A DNA stretch of 64,000 nucleotides from Clytia hemisphaerica (taxonomy: Eukaryota > Cnidaria > Hydrozoa > Leptothecata > Clytiidae): NCBI GenBank assembly GCA_902728285.1, contig CACVBU010000674.1, positions 763,106 through 827,105 of the forward strand, given 5' to 3'. This document shows, in pieces, positions 11,626 through 21,976 of this stretch. The notes under the pieces were generated by a model, which was not told the DNA's origin, searched no databases, and was given only the letters and a program-made list of their open reading frames with translations. A program made the translations under genes and the position numbers. Position 1 is the first letter of the stretch. Each line of letters opens with the position of its first letter.

Positions 11626-13158
11626 AAGAGGTTTCAGCGAAGCTCAAGCGGCCCCTCCACCGCCACCGCCACCGCCACCGCCACCGCCACCGCCACCGCC
11701 ACCGCCACCACCGCCACCTGCTCAAGAGCGATCAACGAAGAAGATTATGCGAGTGAATTTTGTGTCTGATTTATTTTAGAATTCAGATAGGCTAAACTGG
11801 TTTCCATGTGAAATTTAGGGATGAGTAAATGAAGTTGATTTATTATGACTGCCCATATTATGGATATTTGACTGGAGTGTACCCACTCCCTGTTTATTTG
11901 ACCCTAATCCAGCTTAAGATTAAATAAAACCATGGTTCACAGTAGGGTTTTCATCATTTTTCTTGACCACCTACAAGGTATTTTATTGATCCCTATTTTG
12001 TTTTCACCTTCAAGACTTTGGAAGGTATCAACTTTTTGGACTATCAAAAAGTTAAGAGACCTACCAAGATGGTCACCTTGCTTGCGAAGAAGCTTAAAGA
12101 TGGGATTATCGAGCCTGGCAGAGCTATAAAGAACAATGTGAGAATTCTTGATGGAGAGAAGCTGGCCCTCTTGAAAGGTAAGTTCTTGACACATTTCAAG
12201 AGCTGTAACACAAATTTGGTCTGACGTCATCGATGACGTCTATCAGCAAATAAAAATCGTCAAAATAAAAAAAAATACTGGTTCATTTGAAAGAGGAACT
12301 TCTGCTGAACAAAAAATGTTTCCATGAAAAAGCTTGAATTTCACTCTAAAAGGCCTTTTCAACGAATGTTGTACTTTATCAAATTTGCCTGTAAAAGGCG
12401 AGCCCGGGCAGGCCCAGAAGCTTTGAGACTCCAGCAAAATGTGTTTGATCAAATAACCTTTTCAAGCTTTTTCATAATATTTTTTGTTCAGCAGAAGTTC
12501 CTTTTCCAAACTAATCAGTATTCTTTTGATTTTGACGATTTTTAATTGCATATGACATCATTTCTAGACCAAATTCGTGTTACAGCCCCTGAAATATTGA
12601 TTTTCAGACCCATGGTGTAATACTTTTTGGAATCCTTAGGTGATAAGCTTTCATTGAGCTCTATCTGAGCTTCTAATTTTAACAAGTCTGTGCACACATT
12701 TTGTTTTTGGAACACAGTCACTCACTATAAGTCAAGAACTGATAAGAAAATGCAAACTTTTTAAAGTAACTTTCAGTTTTCTTTCTGTAAAATATAAAAT
12801 TTTCAGTTTTCGGGTTGAAAAATATAACCTATACTGTTTTAAATCTTTAGAAATGGAAAGATTTTTATGGAATTTTGATCATGAAGCAAATGCTGTAAAT
12901 TCTGCCCTTTTTTGGTTTCTCGAAAAACAATTGTAATCTCATCCTGTTACATAATTTATTCATATCTATTCAGGGTTGCTAAAACACCATTACGGAGATA
13001 AGTTTACTTCAAATTTATGGCGATCCTGTCGTGAAAGTATTAATCAGTGTGCTCGCGACATGCGTCGCACTAGTTCTAATGCCGCTGCTGCTGTTGCTGT
13101 CCTTAACGCCGTCGCCGATGAGGAAGATGATGACGATGAGGAAGACGAAACTGTGTAA
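11626..13158 (+). CDS. BEN-domain protein, three 3' exons
   Basis: Three plus-strand exons join in phase: 11626-11752, 12015-12177 and 12974-13158 (TAA). Exon A: EAQAAPPPP... with about 22 prolines, then AQERSTKKIMR. Exons B and C: TLEGINFLDYQKVKRPTK, then AKKLKDGIIEPGRAIKNN, LDGEKLALLKGLLKHHYG, and LWRSCRESINQCARDMRR, followed by an Ala-rich and an acidic DEEDDDDEEDE tail. The W..CR..IN..CR..RR ending is the hallmark of the BEN domain, which binds DNA and chromatin factors in transcriptional repression. The start lies upstream; exon A needs a preceding phase-2 exon that I cannot place. Alternative: another DNA-binding fold with a chance match. Confidence 0.6.
11652..11720 (+). repeat. CCACCG hexanucleotide run encoding poly-proline
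   Basis: About eleven CCACCG units, in the proline frame of the BEN gene's exon A. Likely length-polymorphic. Confidence 0.9.
12193..12596. mobile_element. Foldback MITE in the last intron of the BEN gene
   Basis: Long imperfect inverted repeats of about 130 bp face each other: ATTTCARGRGCTGTAACAC begins the left arm, and its complement ends the right arm near 12595. Matching inner blocks are AAAAATCGTCAAAAT, GAACTTCTGCTGAACAAAAAA and AAAAAGCTTGAA. A piece resembling the arm also occurs near 26555-26600. No ORF of its own. Confidence 0.7.
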
Positions 13159-13351
13159 CATATTTTATATATTAACATATTCTTTTTTATAAGCATATTG
13201 TAGGTTAAGTTCGAGTTAAGTGCAATTTTTCTTTTTTCTCTTCTTCAGCCTTTTTGTTTAAATTCTAATGCAAATCGATGTTTGTCTCGTATGCTTACAA
13301 AAAAGAGTGATTGTAATTAGAAACATATTTTTATCAAAGCTATATGTAGAT

Positions 13352-13886
13352 ATAGTGTCGCCTGACTGTCTTAAATGACAGTCAGCCTGTCCCAAGCCAG
13401 GATAAAGACAGAGGGACCCAGAGAGGACCAATTACCCTTTCATTGTAACATCGTCTCTCTAAGAGGAAAAAGAATTCGGCCACTCTTTGTTGTTTGTAGT
13501 TTTGACAGGAGAAAACATTTTATTTTTTCATACTATATATATTTGCCTAGTACATCAGGATGTGCGAGGATGTCCCCTGCCTGGTGTCTAGCGCAGTCGG
13601 CTCCAAAGGAGTCTAAGGTGTTTACACCTTTGTTGATTCATGTTTTGTTTTCTTCTCCTGTCAGTCTACCTGGAGTTTGTTGTCATCTTGTACAGGCCGC
13701 TGGGGGTAATGTCGCCTGACTGTCTTAAATGACAGTCTGCCTGTCCCAAGCCAGGATAAAGACAGAGGGACCCAGAGAGGACTAATTACCCTTTCATTGT
13801 AACATCGTCTCTCTAAGAGGAAAAAGAATTCGGCCACTCTTTGTTGTTTGTAGTTTTGACAGGAGAAAACATTTTATTTTTTCATA
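13352..13886. repeat. Pair of about 175-bp direct repeats beside a truncated PLE
   Basis: The sequence from GTCGCCTGACTGTCTTAAAT to CATTTTATTTTTTCATA occurs at about 13355-13530 and again at about 13711-13886 with only a couple of differences, separated by about 180 bp of unrelated sequence. The second copy abuts the first PLE codon at 13888. It contains an inner inverted repeat GACTGTC..GACAGTC. Confidence 0.85.
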
Positions 13887-13887
13887 G

Positions 13888-14171
13888 CCTTTCCCTTCTT
13901 CATTGTAAGGATGCCACATGCCGACAGTAACATCCCATCGTGCATTTTTTATGGATCCGTCTTTTCAGAAATTTTACGGATAGCACGTAGCGCACTCATG
14001 TTTGAAGATCTGACTCCTAGAGTCACTGAGCTTTTCATTCGAATGCGAAACCAGGGTGCTTCAAACGCTTTCTTGAAGAAGCAAGTTGTCAAATGTTTTT
14101 CCAGGTTTCCTGACTGTTTTATGAAGTATGGGAAAACCGTCGAAGAATTTTTACATATTTTCAAATTGTGA
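13888..14171 (+). pseudogene. PLE reverse transcriptase C-terminal fragment
   Basis: About 94 codons remain: AFPFFIVRMPHADSNIPS, then SEILRIARSALMFEDL, MRNQGASNAFLKKQVV and EFLHIF ending at TGA. It is nearly the same as the end of the copy at 39867-40800. All catalytic RT motifs are missing. No GIY-YIG endonuclease follows the stop. Confidence 0.8.
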
Positions 14172-14591
14172 AATTGTTTCTTGTGTATTGTATGTGTGTT
14201 TGTTTGTTTGTTTTTTGTTTTTGTTTTTTTGTTGTTTTTTTTTGTTTTTTTTTGTTTTTTTTGTTTTTTTCTGTCTAAAGAATTAGCATTAGCATCGGAG
14301 GTATTCATTTCCTACTTTTCTTTGCCCTGTGCAGTCCTCCCGTCGCGGCACGCCGAACCGGGTTCTCGGCCAACTTACGATTCTATTCTTTTCAGTTTTT
14401 GTGTGATTTTTTCTATTTTTATGTAAGATTGTGTTTGTTACAAATGTTTGTTTCACCTGTAGTGTACGTGGGATTGTTGGTACAGTGTGTCTTTCTGCCC
14501 TTTTGTACTGTATTTTGTTGTAGTGTCTGTTTGTTGTCTGTTATTTATTTGGAAGCTGCTGGTCAGTTCCTTTTTCTACTATGTTTATTAT
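14172..14591 (+). other. PLE 3' untranslated region, first part
   Basis: A T/G-rich run (14180-14275), then blocks shared with other PLE copies: AGCATCGGAG, GCCGAACCGGGTTCT (also 38165-38180 and 19292-19305 in complement) and TTTATTTGGAAGCTGCTGGT (also 37240-37260 in complement). Conservation among copies marks this as element sequence rather than a gene. Confidence 0.7.
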
Positions 14592-14727
14592 TTTATTATA
14601 TATATATATTTCCCAGAGCCTCAGTTGACTGGGTCTAAAAACGTAACATACATTATATGTATAAGTACAGGTTGAAATATTAAAACATAGAAAAAACAAA
14701 GGGTTAGAAAATAGTAAAAGAAAAAAA

Positions 14728-16756
14728 CTAGTTTATATAAGCAGTAGCTTCAGTGATAATAATATCATCCAAGTTTTCAGTTTTCTGCTTTTTGAGCACA
14801 CGAGACCCACGTAAACATAAGACTGTGGATCTAATCAGAGCAAAAGCAAGTTTTGTTCTTATCCAGTTTAAAGTCTGATTAAACAGTTCGTCCCTCTTGT
14901 CGGAAATCAGGATAGCTAAAGATTTGATGAAATTTGAAGCTTCTCTAGCGGTTCCCCCGTTGGTTGTGAAGATTAGGGGTGTGAAGGATCCTTGTTCCAC
15001 GTTTATGATTCGATGGTTATAGTGGGTTTTCTTCTCTCTTTCATTTGCTTCGAAAGCGCTTTTGAGGCTCTTCCTAGAATACCGTTGAGCGTAGGCATTG
15101 AATACCCTGACATCAAAAAATGCTCTCTGGCCTCTAGTCCAGAACCCCATCGCGCTTATATCAGCTCTTGCTCCGGGTTCGGTGATTGTTCCGGTTGGCA
15201 GGTCCTTCCCTGTAAGTGGCTCGAGTTGTGGCTCTATTGTGACGTCTTTCTTGACATCACTGATCAGCTTAGCGATAGTGTCCCTGAGTTCGTTATGCCT
15301 CTGGTAGACAAAACCCCCTTTGGCACAGGATAAGACATGCTCGACAGTGTAAACTTTACCACATGCACAGTGAGTAGGCAAGTGTTTCAATTGCCATCTG
15401 TAACGTACTATAATTGCGTCAAAAAACTCTCTCTTCGATAATACAAAGTTCTCATTTTTGAGGGGTAATGCTGTCAGCCAGTTTGACGCTCCTTGGGCTT
15501 GGGCTAGATCGTTTGCTCTAAGCTCGTCGTGGTTCATCTGGGATCTGATGTCCTGTAACAGTGTTTTCTGTCTTGCTTCTTTCTTGCGTGTTACTTTGTA
15601 TTTGGTGGTTGCGTTTAGTGGGTTGCAGTTGAGCTCCTTTTGTTGGTTGACTATGTCAGTTTTGAGCTGGTGGCTGACTCTTCTTGAGTTGCTATGCTCG
15701 ATATCGGAGATCTCAGATAGGATGGGTATACCCAAACCCCCCAACTTCACCGGTAGACTGAGGAGCTTCCTTTCCATCTGGTTGCAGTGATGTCCCTCTG
15801 TCAAGGCTGGTATAAGATGCTGGTCTATTGCGTCGTCTAGGGGCTTCAGTAGATCGGAGATGTCATCCAAGACTCGAATATGATAGGTGAATTTGTGAAT
15901 GAACCCACCTACAAAAGCACTGTATGCACACTGAGGCTGTGACTTGGCAATATCTGATAGATCGATAATCTCCTTGACCCAATCTGATACTTTAGACTTA
16001 AGGTAATCAGATTTGAAATGTTCAGTTCCTGAAGTGCCACCAAGGTATTTCCGACCATTTGTTGTTATATTGATGTTGGTTCCCTCAAAAAGTTCTAATG
16101 CTTCAAGGTACTTGTTCTCTTTTACAATCAGCCAAGATTTGCTAGCCTTAGGGTGATAACCAAGGTAGGGTCCGAGTCTGTTTATTTCTGACCACCATTT
16201 CAATAGGTTAGCAAGCTTACCACCACCAGCAAGATCATCTGCAAATGCAGCTTCTTTGACGTTCCTCGATAGTGGGTCCTCTTTCAATAAATCTAGCAAA
16301 GGTATCAACCCTAGGGCATATGCAGGCATAGCCATTGGATCGCCTTGGGTGGTTCCTTCACTTGATGACAGTTCGCAGCCTCCAGTGACAAAGAGTCTAG
16401 AATTTTTACTGTAACAGTTTAGTATGTATGTTGAGATTGATGGGCAGAGAAATTTAATGTTGTGCAGAAAAGCATCTCGTTTCAGGGTGTTAAAAGCGTT
16501 AGAGGCGTCTACAAGAAGGATGGCGTCGTTGTCTTCTTCACTAAAAATTTCATTCATAGCATGTACAGCAGCTTCACTACCTGCCTGTTGGCCGGCACAC
16601 ACTTGCAGTGAGCCTGCTGCTTTCATAATGTCCCCTTTAATGGTAGATATCAAAACTTTTCCAGAAATGCGCCTGATCACCTCTCCGATTCCGATTGGGC
16701 GAACCCCTGGATTTTTGTCAAGGGGAATCAGTCGACAAGCTAGAAAAGCTTCAATG
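14728..16756 (-). pseudogene. LINE ORF, main part: reverse transcriptase + CCHC + REL endonuclease
   Basis: Minus-strand frame open from the MITE junction (16756) to the stop at 14728. In order: FLACRLIPLDKNPGVRPIG (RT finger), LLVDASNAFN (motif A Asp), GTTQGDPMAMPAYAL (motif B), AFADDLAGGG (motif C Asp pair), a thumb region, HCACGKVYTVEHVLSC (Cys/His cluster), then GARADISAMGF...FFDVRVF, a PD-(D/E)XK-like restriction endonuclease core. This order (RT, CCHC, REL) defines R2/NeSL/HERO-type LINEs, which nick DNA with the C-terminal nuclease and prime reverse transcription there. No stop or frameshift occurs in this 650-residue stretch, so decay is slight apart from truncation and the MITE. Clade assignment within REL-type LINEs is tentative. 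Confidence 0.75.
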
Positions 16757-18165
16757 AGGCCCCCCCAGCGGTTGGCGTGATGGCGTGATGGAGGGTTTTT
16801 CGTGGCGTGATGGCGTGAAATTTTGAAAAAAACGGCGTGATGGCGTGAAAATGAAGTGCCGGCGTGATCGTGAAATCGAGTTTTTTTAGGCGTGATGGCG
16901 TGAAATTTGCAGTCCAGCGTGATCGTGAAAATTATATTTATTACTTGAATCGTATTTCTATGTCCATTTTAGCCAATTTAGAGGGTTTAAATTTCAAAAT
17001 TTTCTTGGTCGGCCCCAACTGGTGGAGCCTCCTATAGATCTCATTTTAAAACATAAAAGAAACGGTGCAAACAGTTCTATTCATCTGCCATTTATCCTTG
17101 TAACTTCCGATTGTTTTTTGCAGTTGCTAGCTAGTCTTTAAAATAATAAAGTCGAACGCTATCAGAGGGTCGAAAATTGAAAATTTTCCCCGTCAGCGCA
17201 AACCATGGTTGCGCTTCCTCCGTAACTAACATTTTCCTCTCTTTCTTAAATGCTTATTCTTATAGATGCAGCAAAGACATCAGGTTCTTTATTTCAGGAA
17301 AATATACATTTGTAGCAAAGCCTTAAACAAAAAGAAGCAACAGGTTTATTATGTGTAATTTTAAACAGATTAATCAAAGGAATCCTATGATGTTTAAACC
17401 ATATTTTGGGAAAAAGGGAGTAAATGAGGGCGATTTTAGCCATACTAAATTGAAAATTTCTCCCGTCGGCGCACCATGGTTGCGCCTCCTCGTTCCCCTT
17501 CTGAAAACTTTTCACGCTAATTCACAATTAATACCTATGGGTTCCGTCAACGGGGGACCAGGGGGCATGGCCCCTCATGTTGCTTGTACTTTTAAAAGAT
17601 TTCCATTATTTTTACATGAATTATTTTTCAAATTGAATTGAAATGGGTCCTAAAGTAGCACTTTGAACCCTTCAAAATTCAAAAAAAATTTCCGTTACCC
17701 AACCACGGTGAGCTTTGTCAATTTACTCAAATATACCTCAGCCCTCAAACCAGTGCCCTTTGATGTGACCAGTTGTCCAACAATTTTTGATATGCACAAG
17801 TCAAGATTACGTCATTTTTCCTATCGAAAACACCGAATTCCAACGAAAACTGGAATTTGACCCCTGTGTATTACTAAAAATAGAAAAACAGAGATCAAAT
17901 TTCTTCCAGATTTTTCGGGTGTTTTCAATAGGAAAAATGATATAATCTTGACTTACGCATATGAGAATGCCCAAACACACATATGTGGGCAAAAATTAAG
18001 TTTATATAACAAAATATGAGCGTGAAAACTAAATTTCTAGGCGTAATGGCGGGAAATCGAAAAAAATTGGCGTGATCGTGAAAATCAAATTTTTCAGTCG
18101 TGATGGCGTGAAATCGAAAAAAAATTGGCGTGATGGCGTGAATTTTGGGTCCGCTGGGGGGGCCT
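16757..18165. mobile_element. hAT-like MITE, 1409 bp, perfect 15-bp TIR and 8-bp TSD
   Basis: Starts AGGCCCCCCCAGCGG (16757-16771) and ends with its exact complement (18151-18165). CTTCAATG flanks both sides (16749-16756 and 18166-18173). Removing the element and one flank copy rejoins the LINE frame as ...RNIE|AFLACRL. An 8-bp duplication fits hAT (also P or Merlin). Near both ends are about ten copies of GGCGTGATGGCGTGAAA or shorter GGCGTGATCGTGAAA forms, all in the same direction. Inside are copies of a CATGG-centred palindrome (17190-17215, 17468-17490, a decayed one near 17015) and a hairpin with about 47-bp arms (17788-17962). No transposase. Confidence 0.85.
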
Positions 18166-18330
18166 CTTCAATGTTTCTTTGGTCCGTTGCTGGGTCCAGT
18201 TTTGTGCGACAAAGAATTTTAAGCATGTTTGCCAGAGAAGTTCTGAGGTCAGATCCAACGTTGCCATAATTCCTGGAGGCCAAGATCCGTCTCCATCCGT
18301 CTGCGTCAAGAGCGGAAGGCGACTGAGTGT
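18166..18330 (-). pseudogene. LINE ORF, 5' part separated by the MITE
   Basis: Minus-strand codons SALDADGWRRIL, GSDLRTSLANMLKILC and LDPATDQRNIE belong to the N-terminal part of the RT region and continue directly into AFLACRL at 16756 once the MITE is excised. Upstream of about 18313 the sequence turns into PLE 3' UTR. Confidence 0.75.
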
Positions 18331-18738
18331 GGGCCCTTAAACACGTGGAAAGTCACTATGCCAGTCACAAGTCTGGGACTTCGGGTTTTGTTTTGTTTAT
18401 GTATCTTTTTTTTTTTTTTTTTAATTTATTTGATGTGTTTGCTTTTGTATTTGTCCCCATTTTGTATGTATTTTGATGAACTTACGGAAGTGTGTTTATC
18501 AAAAAAGTTTTTTGCAATTCATTGTTTCTCCACTATTACTTTTCTTCTATCTTCATTTGGATTAGGTTTTTCTTTTAAATTCCCTTTAACTTTTTGCTAA
18601 ATTACCCTCTGTTTCGGAATGATTAAAAAATAAAAAATACCAAAAATCGTAAATACACACAATTAACAAAAATATTCTTAACTTTTTTCGTTTTTATCAG
18701 TTTGAGTTATTTATATATCAATACTTTTCTTTTTCTAA

Positions 18739-19277
18739 AATGACAGATATTACATATCTTCACTATATATATACATGGTGAAGATCAGAGATCTGACCTC
18801 AAGGAGAGAAAGTGTTGAAAATACTAAATAAAATAAAGATGAGACATAAAAAGGCACTAATATTTTTATACTTATACGTTTTTTTCCATTTTTTTGAATT
18901 TTTCTAAATATATAAATCAAACCAATCAAACATCCTGTCAAGAAATGAGAATTTTATACGAAAAAGAACCAACAAACCAATAGACATAAAGTTTAAAAAG
19001 CCAAGCAGGAAAACACAAACACCAAAACCCACTCAAAAACCCAACCAATGCAATCTGGAGTCCCTGACTTGCGACAGGCGCAGCAGCTTTAAACATGTTT
19101 AATGGACGTCCAACACTCAGCCTCCCCCAGATTCCATAACCCTGAACCGACCCGCAGTCCAAACAAACTAACAAACATAGAAAAATAAACAAAAACTCCC
19201 ACACAAATCCAAAGAAACAAAAAAGGGTAAACAACAGACAAGAACAAGAACAAGACAAACGACAAAATACAAATTTT
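18739..19277. other. No gene seen; 3' flank of the next PLE
   Basis: AT-rich sequence. No exon is supported. The minus-strand frames here have a biased (A/C-rich top strand) composition and no recognisable domain. Confidence 0.5.
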
Positions 19278-20428
19278 TTAAAAAGTAGGCCCAGAACCCG
19301 GTTCGACACCTAAAGTCCGTGCAGCCGTCTGTACGGGAAAGAACGAAAAAGAAAATGACTGAGAAAACCAACATACAATACATAATATCAAAAAAGTCTC
19401 TGGAAATCTATCAAAATACTTTACTATTTGTTTTCGCAAGAAAGATCTTTCAGCTCCCTGATTGAGCATGCGCTTGAAAAGTTCTGAAATTCTGGGCAGA
19501 ACATCTTCAAAAAGAAGAGTGCATCTAGCAATGCGTAGGACCTCAGAATATATAGAACTGTAAAAGATGATTGATGGTAAATTACTATCTTTATGTGGAA
19601 TTCTCACAATGAAAAAGGGAAAGGCGTCTCTCTTGTCAAACAATTTGTAGCGAAAGATGTTATTTTCAATGCTTATATCTAAATCCATGATGTTCAACTT
19701 TCAACTGTAACTCTTCTGGATATATATCATTATAACATGAGAAAAAATCATCTCTATCATTTATAGCGCAAAGGTCATCAATAAATCTACCAAGTGAATG
19801 AAAATTGTATGCTCTAGGAGAACTAGTAGATATCAAATTTTGTACATATTTAGATTCGTAATAATAAAGAAAAAGGTTAGCCCAAAATGGAGCTGGATCT
19901 ATTCCCATCGGGATACCGATGTTTTGAGTATATGATTACCAACTTTGAAATAGCAATTCTTGATTAAAAATTCAACACACTCTGATAAGGAAATGTTGGT
20001 AAAAAATCTGTTATCTTTCCCTTTTGCTGTCCAATAGACTGAATTTGCAGAAAATCCAAGTTTATTGCGACAGGCCCCATCAAAAACGAAATTAATGATA
20101 TCTGTCAAAATTTTTACAGGTAATTCACGAGGAAGAGTGGTATAAAGTGTACCAAAATTGAAGGTAGAAATTCTTTGTGCTTTTTTCTTAGCATTTATCC
20201 GATTTAGATGTTCAATAACCGGTGAAGAATTTTGAACCACCCAAAATTTGCTAAACCCAGAAAAGAATCTTTATTTTCTGTGAAAACTTTCAACATGTTT
20301 GTAAAGAACTTTAAAAACATTTGAAACAACTGCGGTCAACGGTTTGGTGCTACAAGTTTTAGAAGCTACAATAAATGTGAAACCAATAGGATTTTTATGC
20401 ATTTTTGGCATCCAATACATATTGATAT
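19278..20428 (-). pseudogene. Penelope-like reverse transcriptase copy 2
   Basis: Minus reading from 20428: MYWMPKMHKNPIGFTFIV, FSKFWVVQNSSPVIEHLN, TFNFGTLYTTLPREL (motif A region), then after a frameshift near 19905 IGIPMGIDPAPFWANLFLYY (motif B), RFIDDLCAIND (motif C Asp pair, about 19775), DLDISIENN and KLFDKRDAFPFFIVRIPH, ending near FPETFL at about 19384. There is one stop (near 20270) and two frameshifts. The 3' UTR (19278-19384) shares GAACCCGGTTCG with other copies. It is truncated at 20428, where copy 3 begins in the opposite direction. The palm and N-terminal blocks fit the PLE superfamily; no GIY-YIG domain is seen. Confidence 0.75.
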
Positions 20429-20429
20429 C

Positions 20430-21976
20430 TAAAGAACCAAATTATCGCGAACCTCGAAATATCAGTTGGAATAAATGTAGAGATGTTATTTCTGGTGGTT
20501 TGGATAGTTTTGTGAATAAAACTTCAGCCAAAATTAATGAGACAAATGAAAATTTTCTTCCGTGGAAAGATGAAGTATCAAACCAGGTTGATGCTAAGAT
20601 CTCATCCCTCAAAAAGAAGACCAAGTACAAAAAAGTAAGCTCAGCGCTCTAGAGAAAAGATGTCATTGACTATTTAAATGAACTTCACACAAATTTTGTT
20701 ATTGTTCCCATTGATAAAGCTGCTAATAACGTTGCATTTATTTGTAAACGTTTTTATATTGAAGTGATTTTGAAGGAGATTGGGATATTGGGTACAGGAA
20801 ATGAAACATACGTTAGGATTGATCGGGGTAAGGCAGAAATTGTAAATGAAAATGTTGGTTTTTCTAAACGCCTTCGTCTTGCTGTTTCTGAGAAGGACTT
20901 GGATCTTCCTAGTATCTATTGGACTCCAAAGAAACACAAGAATCCAACAGGTAAACGATTTATCATTGGTTCTAAACATTGTTCAACCAAAGAAATTTCC
21001 AAATCAGTTAGTCTTGTTTTTAAACTGATCTACCGTCAAGTTGAAAATTTTCATACTAAAGCCAAGTTTTTGAGTCATTACAACAAGTTTTGGGTACTTC
21101 AAAATTGTGAGCCGGTCTTAGAGTCTCTTAACCGAATCAATAAAAAGAAGAATGCTAAATCAATTTCGACCTTTGATTTTAGTACATTGTACACAAAGAT
21201 TCCTCATGACAAGCTGATTAAAGAACTTTCAGAAGTCATTGATTTTGTTTTTGATGCTGGCAATTGCAAATACATCGCTATTTCAAAAAATGATAAAGCA
21301 TACTAGTCAAAGACAAAACCCAAATCTCCTGTGTCCTTTACTCAAAATTCGTTGAAGACAGCTATGAAGCATCTTATTAAAAAATTTTTTTTCAAGGCAG
21401 GTGACATTATTATGTGTCAGGTGATAGGAATTCCCATGGGAATTGATCCAGCACCGTTTTGGGCTAATCTCTTCCTCTACCAATATGAACAACGGTACAT
21501 GAGCAAGCTCATCGAGGAAGATAAGGTTAAAGCTCGCCATTTTCATTCAACAAAGAGATTCATTGACGATTTGTGTGCTATCAATGATGGGAACTTGTTT
21601 CAATCTGTGTATGGAGATATCTATCCAGATGAACTTGAACTCAAAATTGAACATTCTGGATCTCATGCTTCTTTTTTAAACCTAGATATTTCCATCAACG
21701 AAGGGATTTTTATTTACAAGTTGTTTGATAAGCGCGACGCTTTTCCTTTTTCTATAGTTCGAATGCCACATAAACATGCCTGAATCCATTTTTTATTCTT
21801 CGTTTGTTGGTGAACTTCTCAGGATTGCTCGATCAACGTTACTTTTCGAGGACCTGAAAGTTAAAGCTAAAGTTTTCATTGAAAGAATGCGCCGTCAGGG
21901 TGCTGATAACGCAAAGCTAGATTGCAGTCTTCGTAGGGTGATTGTCCGTCATATTTCAGAATTTGCAAGATTTTAA
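20430..21976 (+). pseudogene. Penelope-like reverse transcriptase copy 3
   Basis: The longest PLE copy. In order: a basic N-terminal part (REPRNISWNKCRDV), TNFVIVPIDKAANNVAF (PLE-type block), LPSIYWTPKKHKNPTGKRF, KFWVLQNCEPVLESLN, STFDFSTLYTKIPHDKL (motif A), VIGIPMGIDPAPFWANLF (motif B), KRFIDDLCAIND (motif C), SFLNLDISINEG, KLFDKRDAFPFSIVRMPH, then IFYSSFVGELLRIARSTL and a TAA at 21976. Broken by TAG at 20650, TAG at 21304 and a frameshift near 21778. It is a different subfamily from copies 1 and 4. The ORF ends about 70 codons after the KRDAFPF block without a GIY-YIG nuclease, so any endonuclease would have to be N-terminal and lost by truncation. Confidence 0.75.

Larger units (their letters stand above)
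14592..18313 (-). mobile_element. REL-endonuclease (R2-like) LINE inserted in the PLE, itself split by a MITE
   Basis: 5'-truncated LINE on the minus strand. The 3' side (left) has about 135 bp after the stop codon, ending in an AT-rich tail (complement of ATATATATATTT..., about 14592-14615). The 5' side stops near 18313 in PSALDADGWRRIL. The 1409-bp MITE at 16757-18165 interrupts the ORF. Confidence 0.75.
13888..18738 (+). mobile_element. Penelope-like element copy 1 (5'-truncated, split by a LINE)
   Basis: Part 1 is 13888-14591: C-terminal RT-ORF remnant plus 3' UTR. Part 2 is 18314-18738: continuation of the 3' UTR. The minus-strand PLE at 36795-40800 has the two 3' UTR parts contiguous (about 37205-37215: ...ATGTTT then AAGGCGACTGAGTG), so the LINE between 14592 and 18313 is an insertion. 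The 3' end at 18738 corresponds to 36795. Confidence 0.7.

Noticed and set aside
13375-13719. 114-residue plus-strand frame
   Set aside because: Lies across one of the non-coding direct repeats; no splice or domain support.
14180-14426. Phe/Val/Cys-rich frame that could look like a membrane protein
   Set aside because: Product of T/G-rich PLE 3' UTR.
18938-19309. 123-residue minus-strand frame rich in Phe, Leu and Cys
   Set aside because: Composition follows an A/C-biased top strand in PLE-flanking DNA; no conserved domain.
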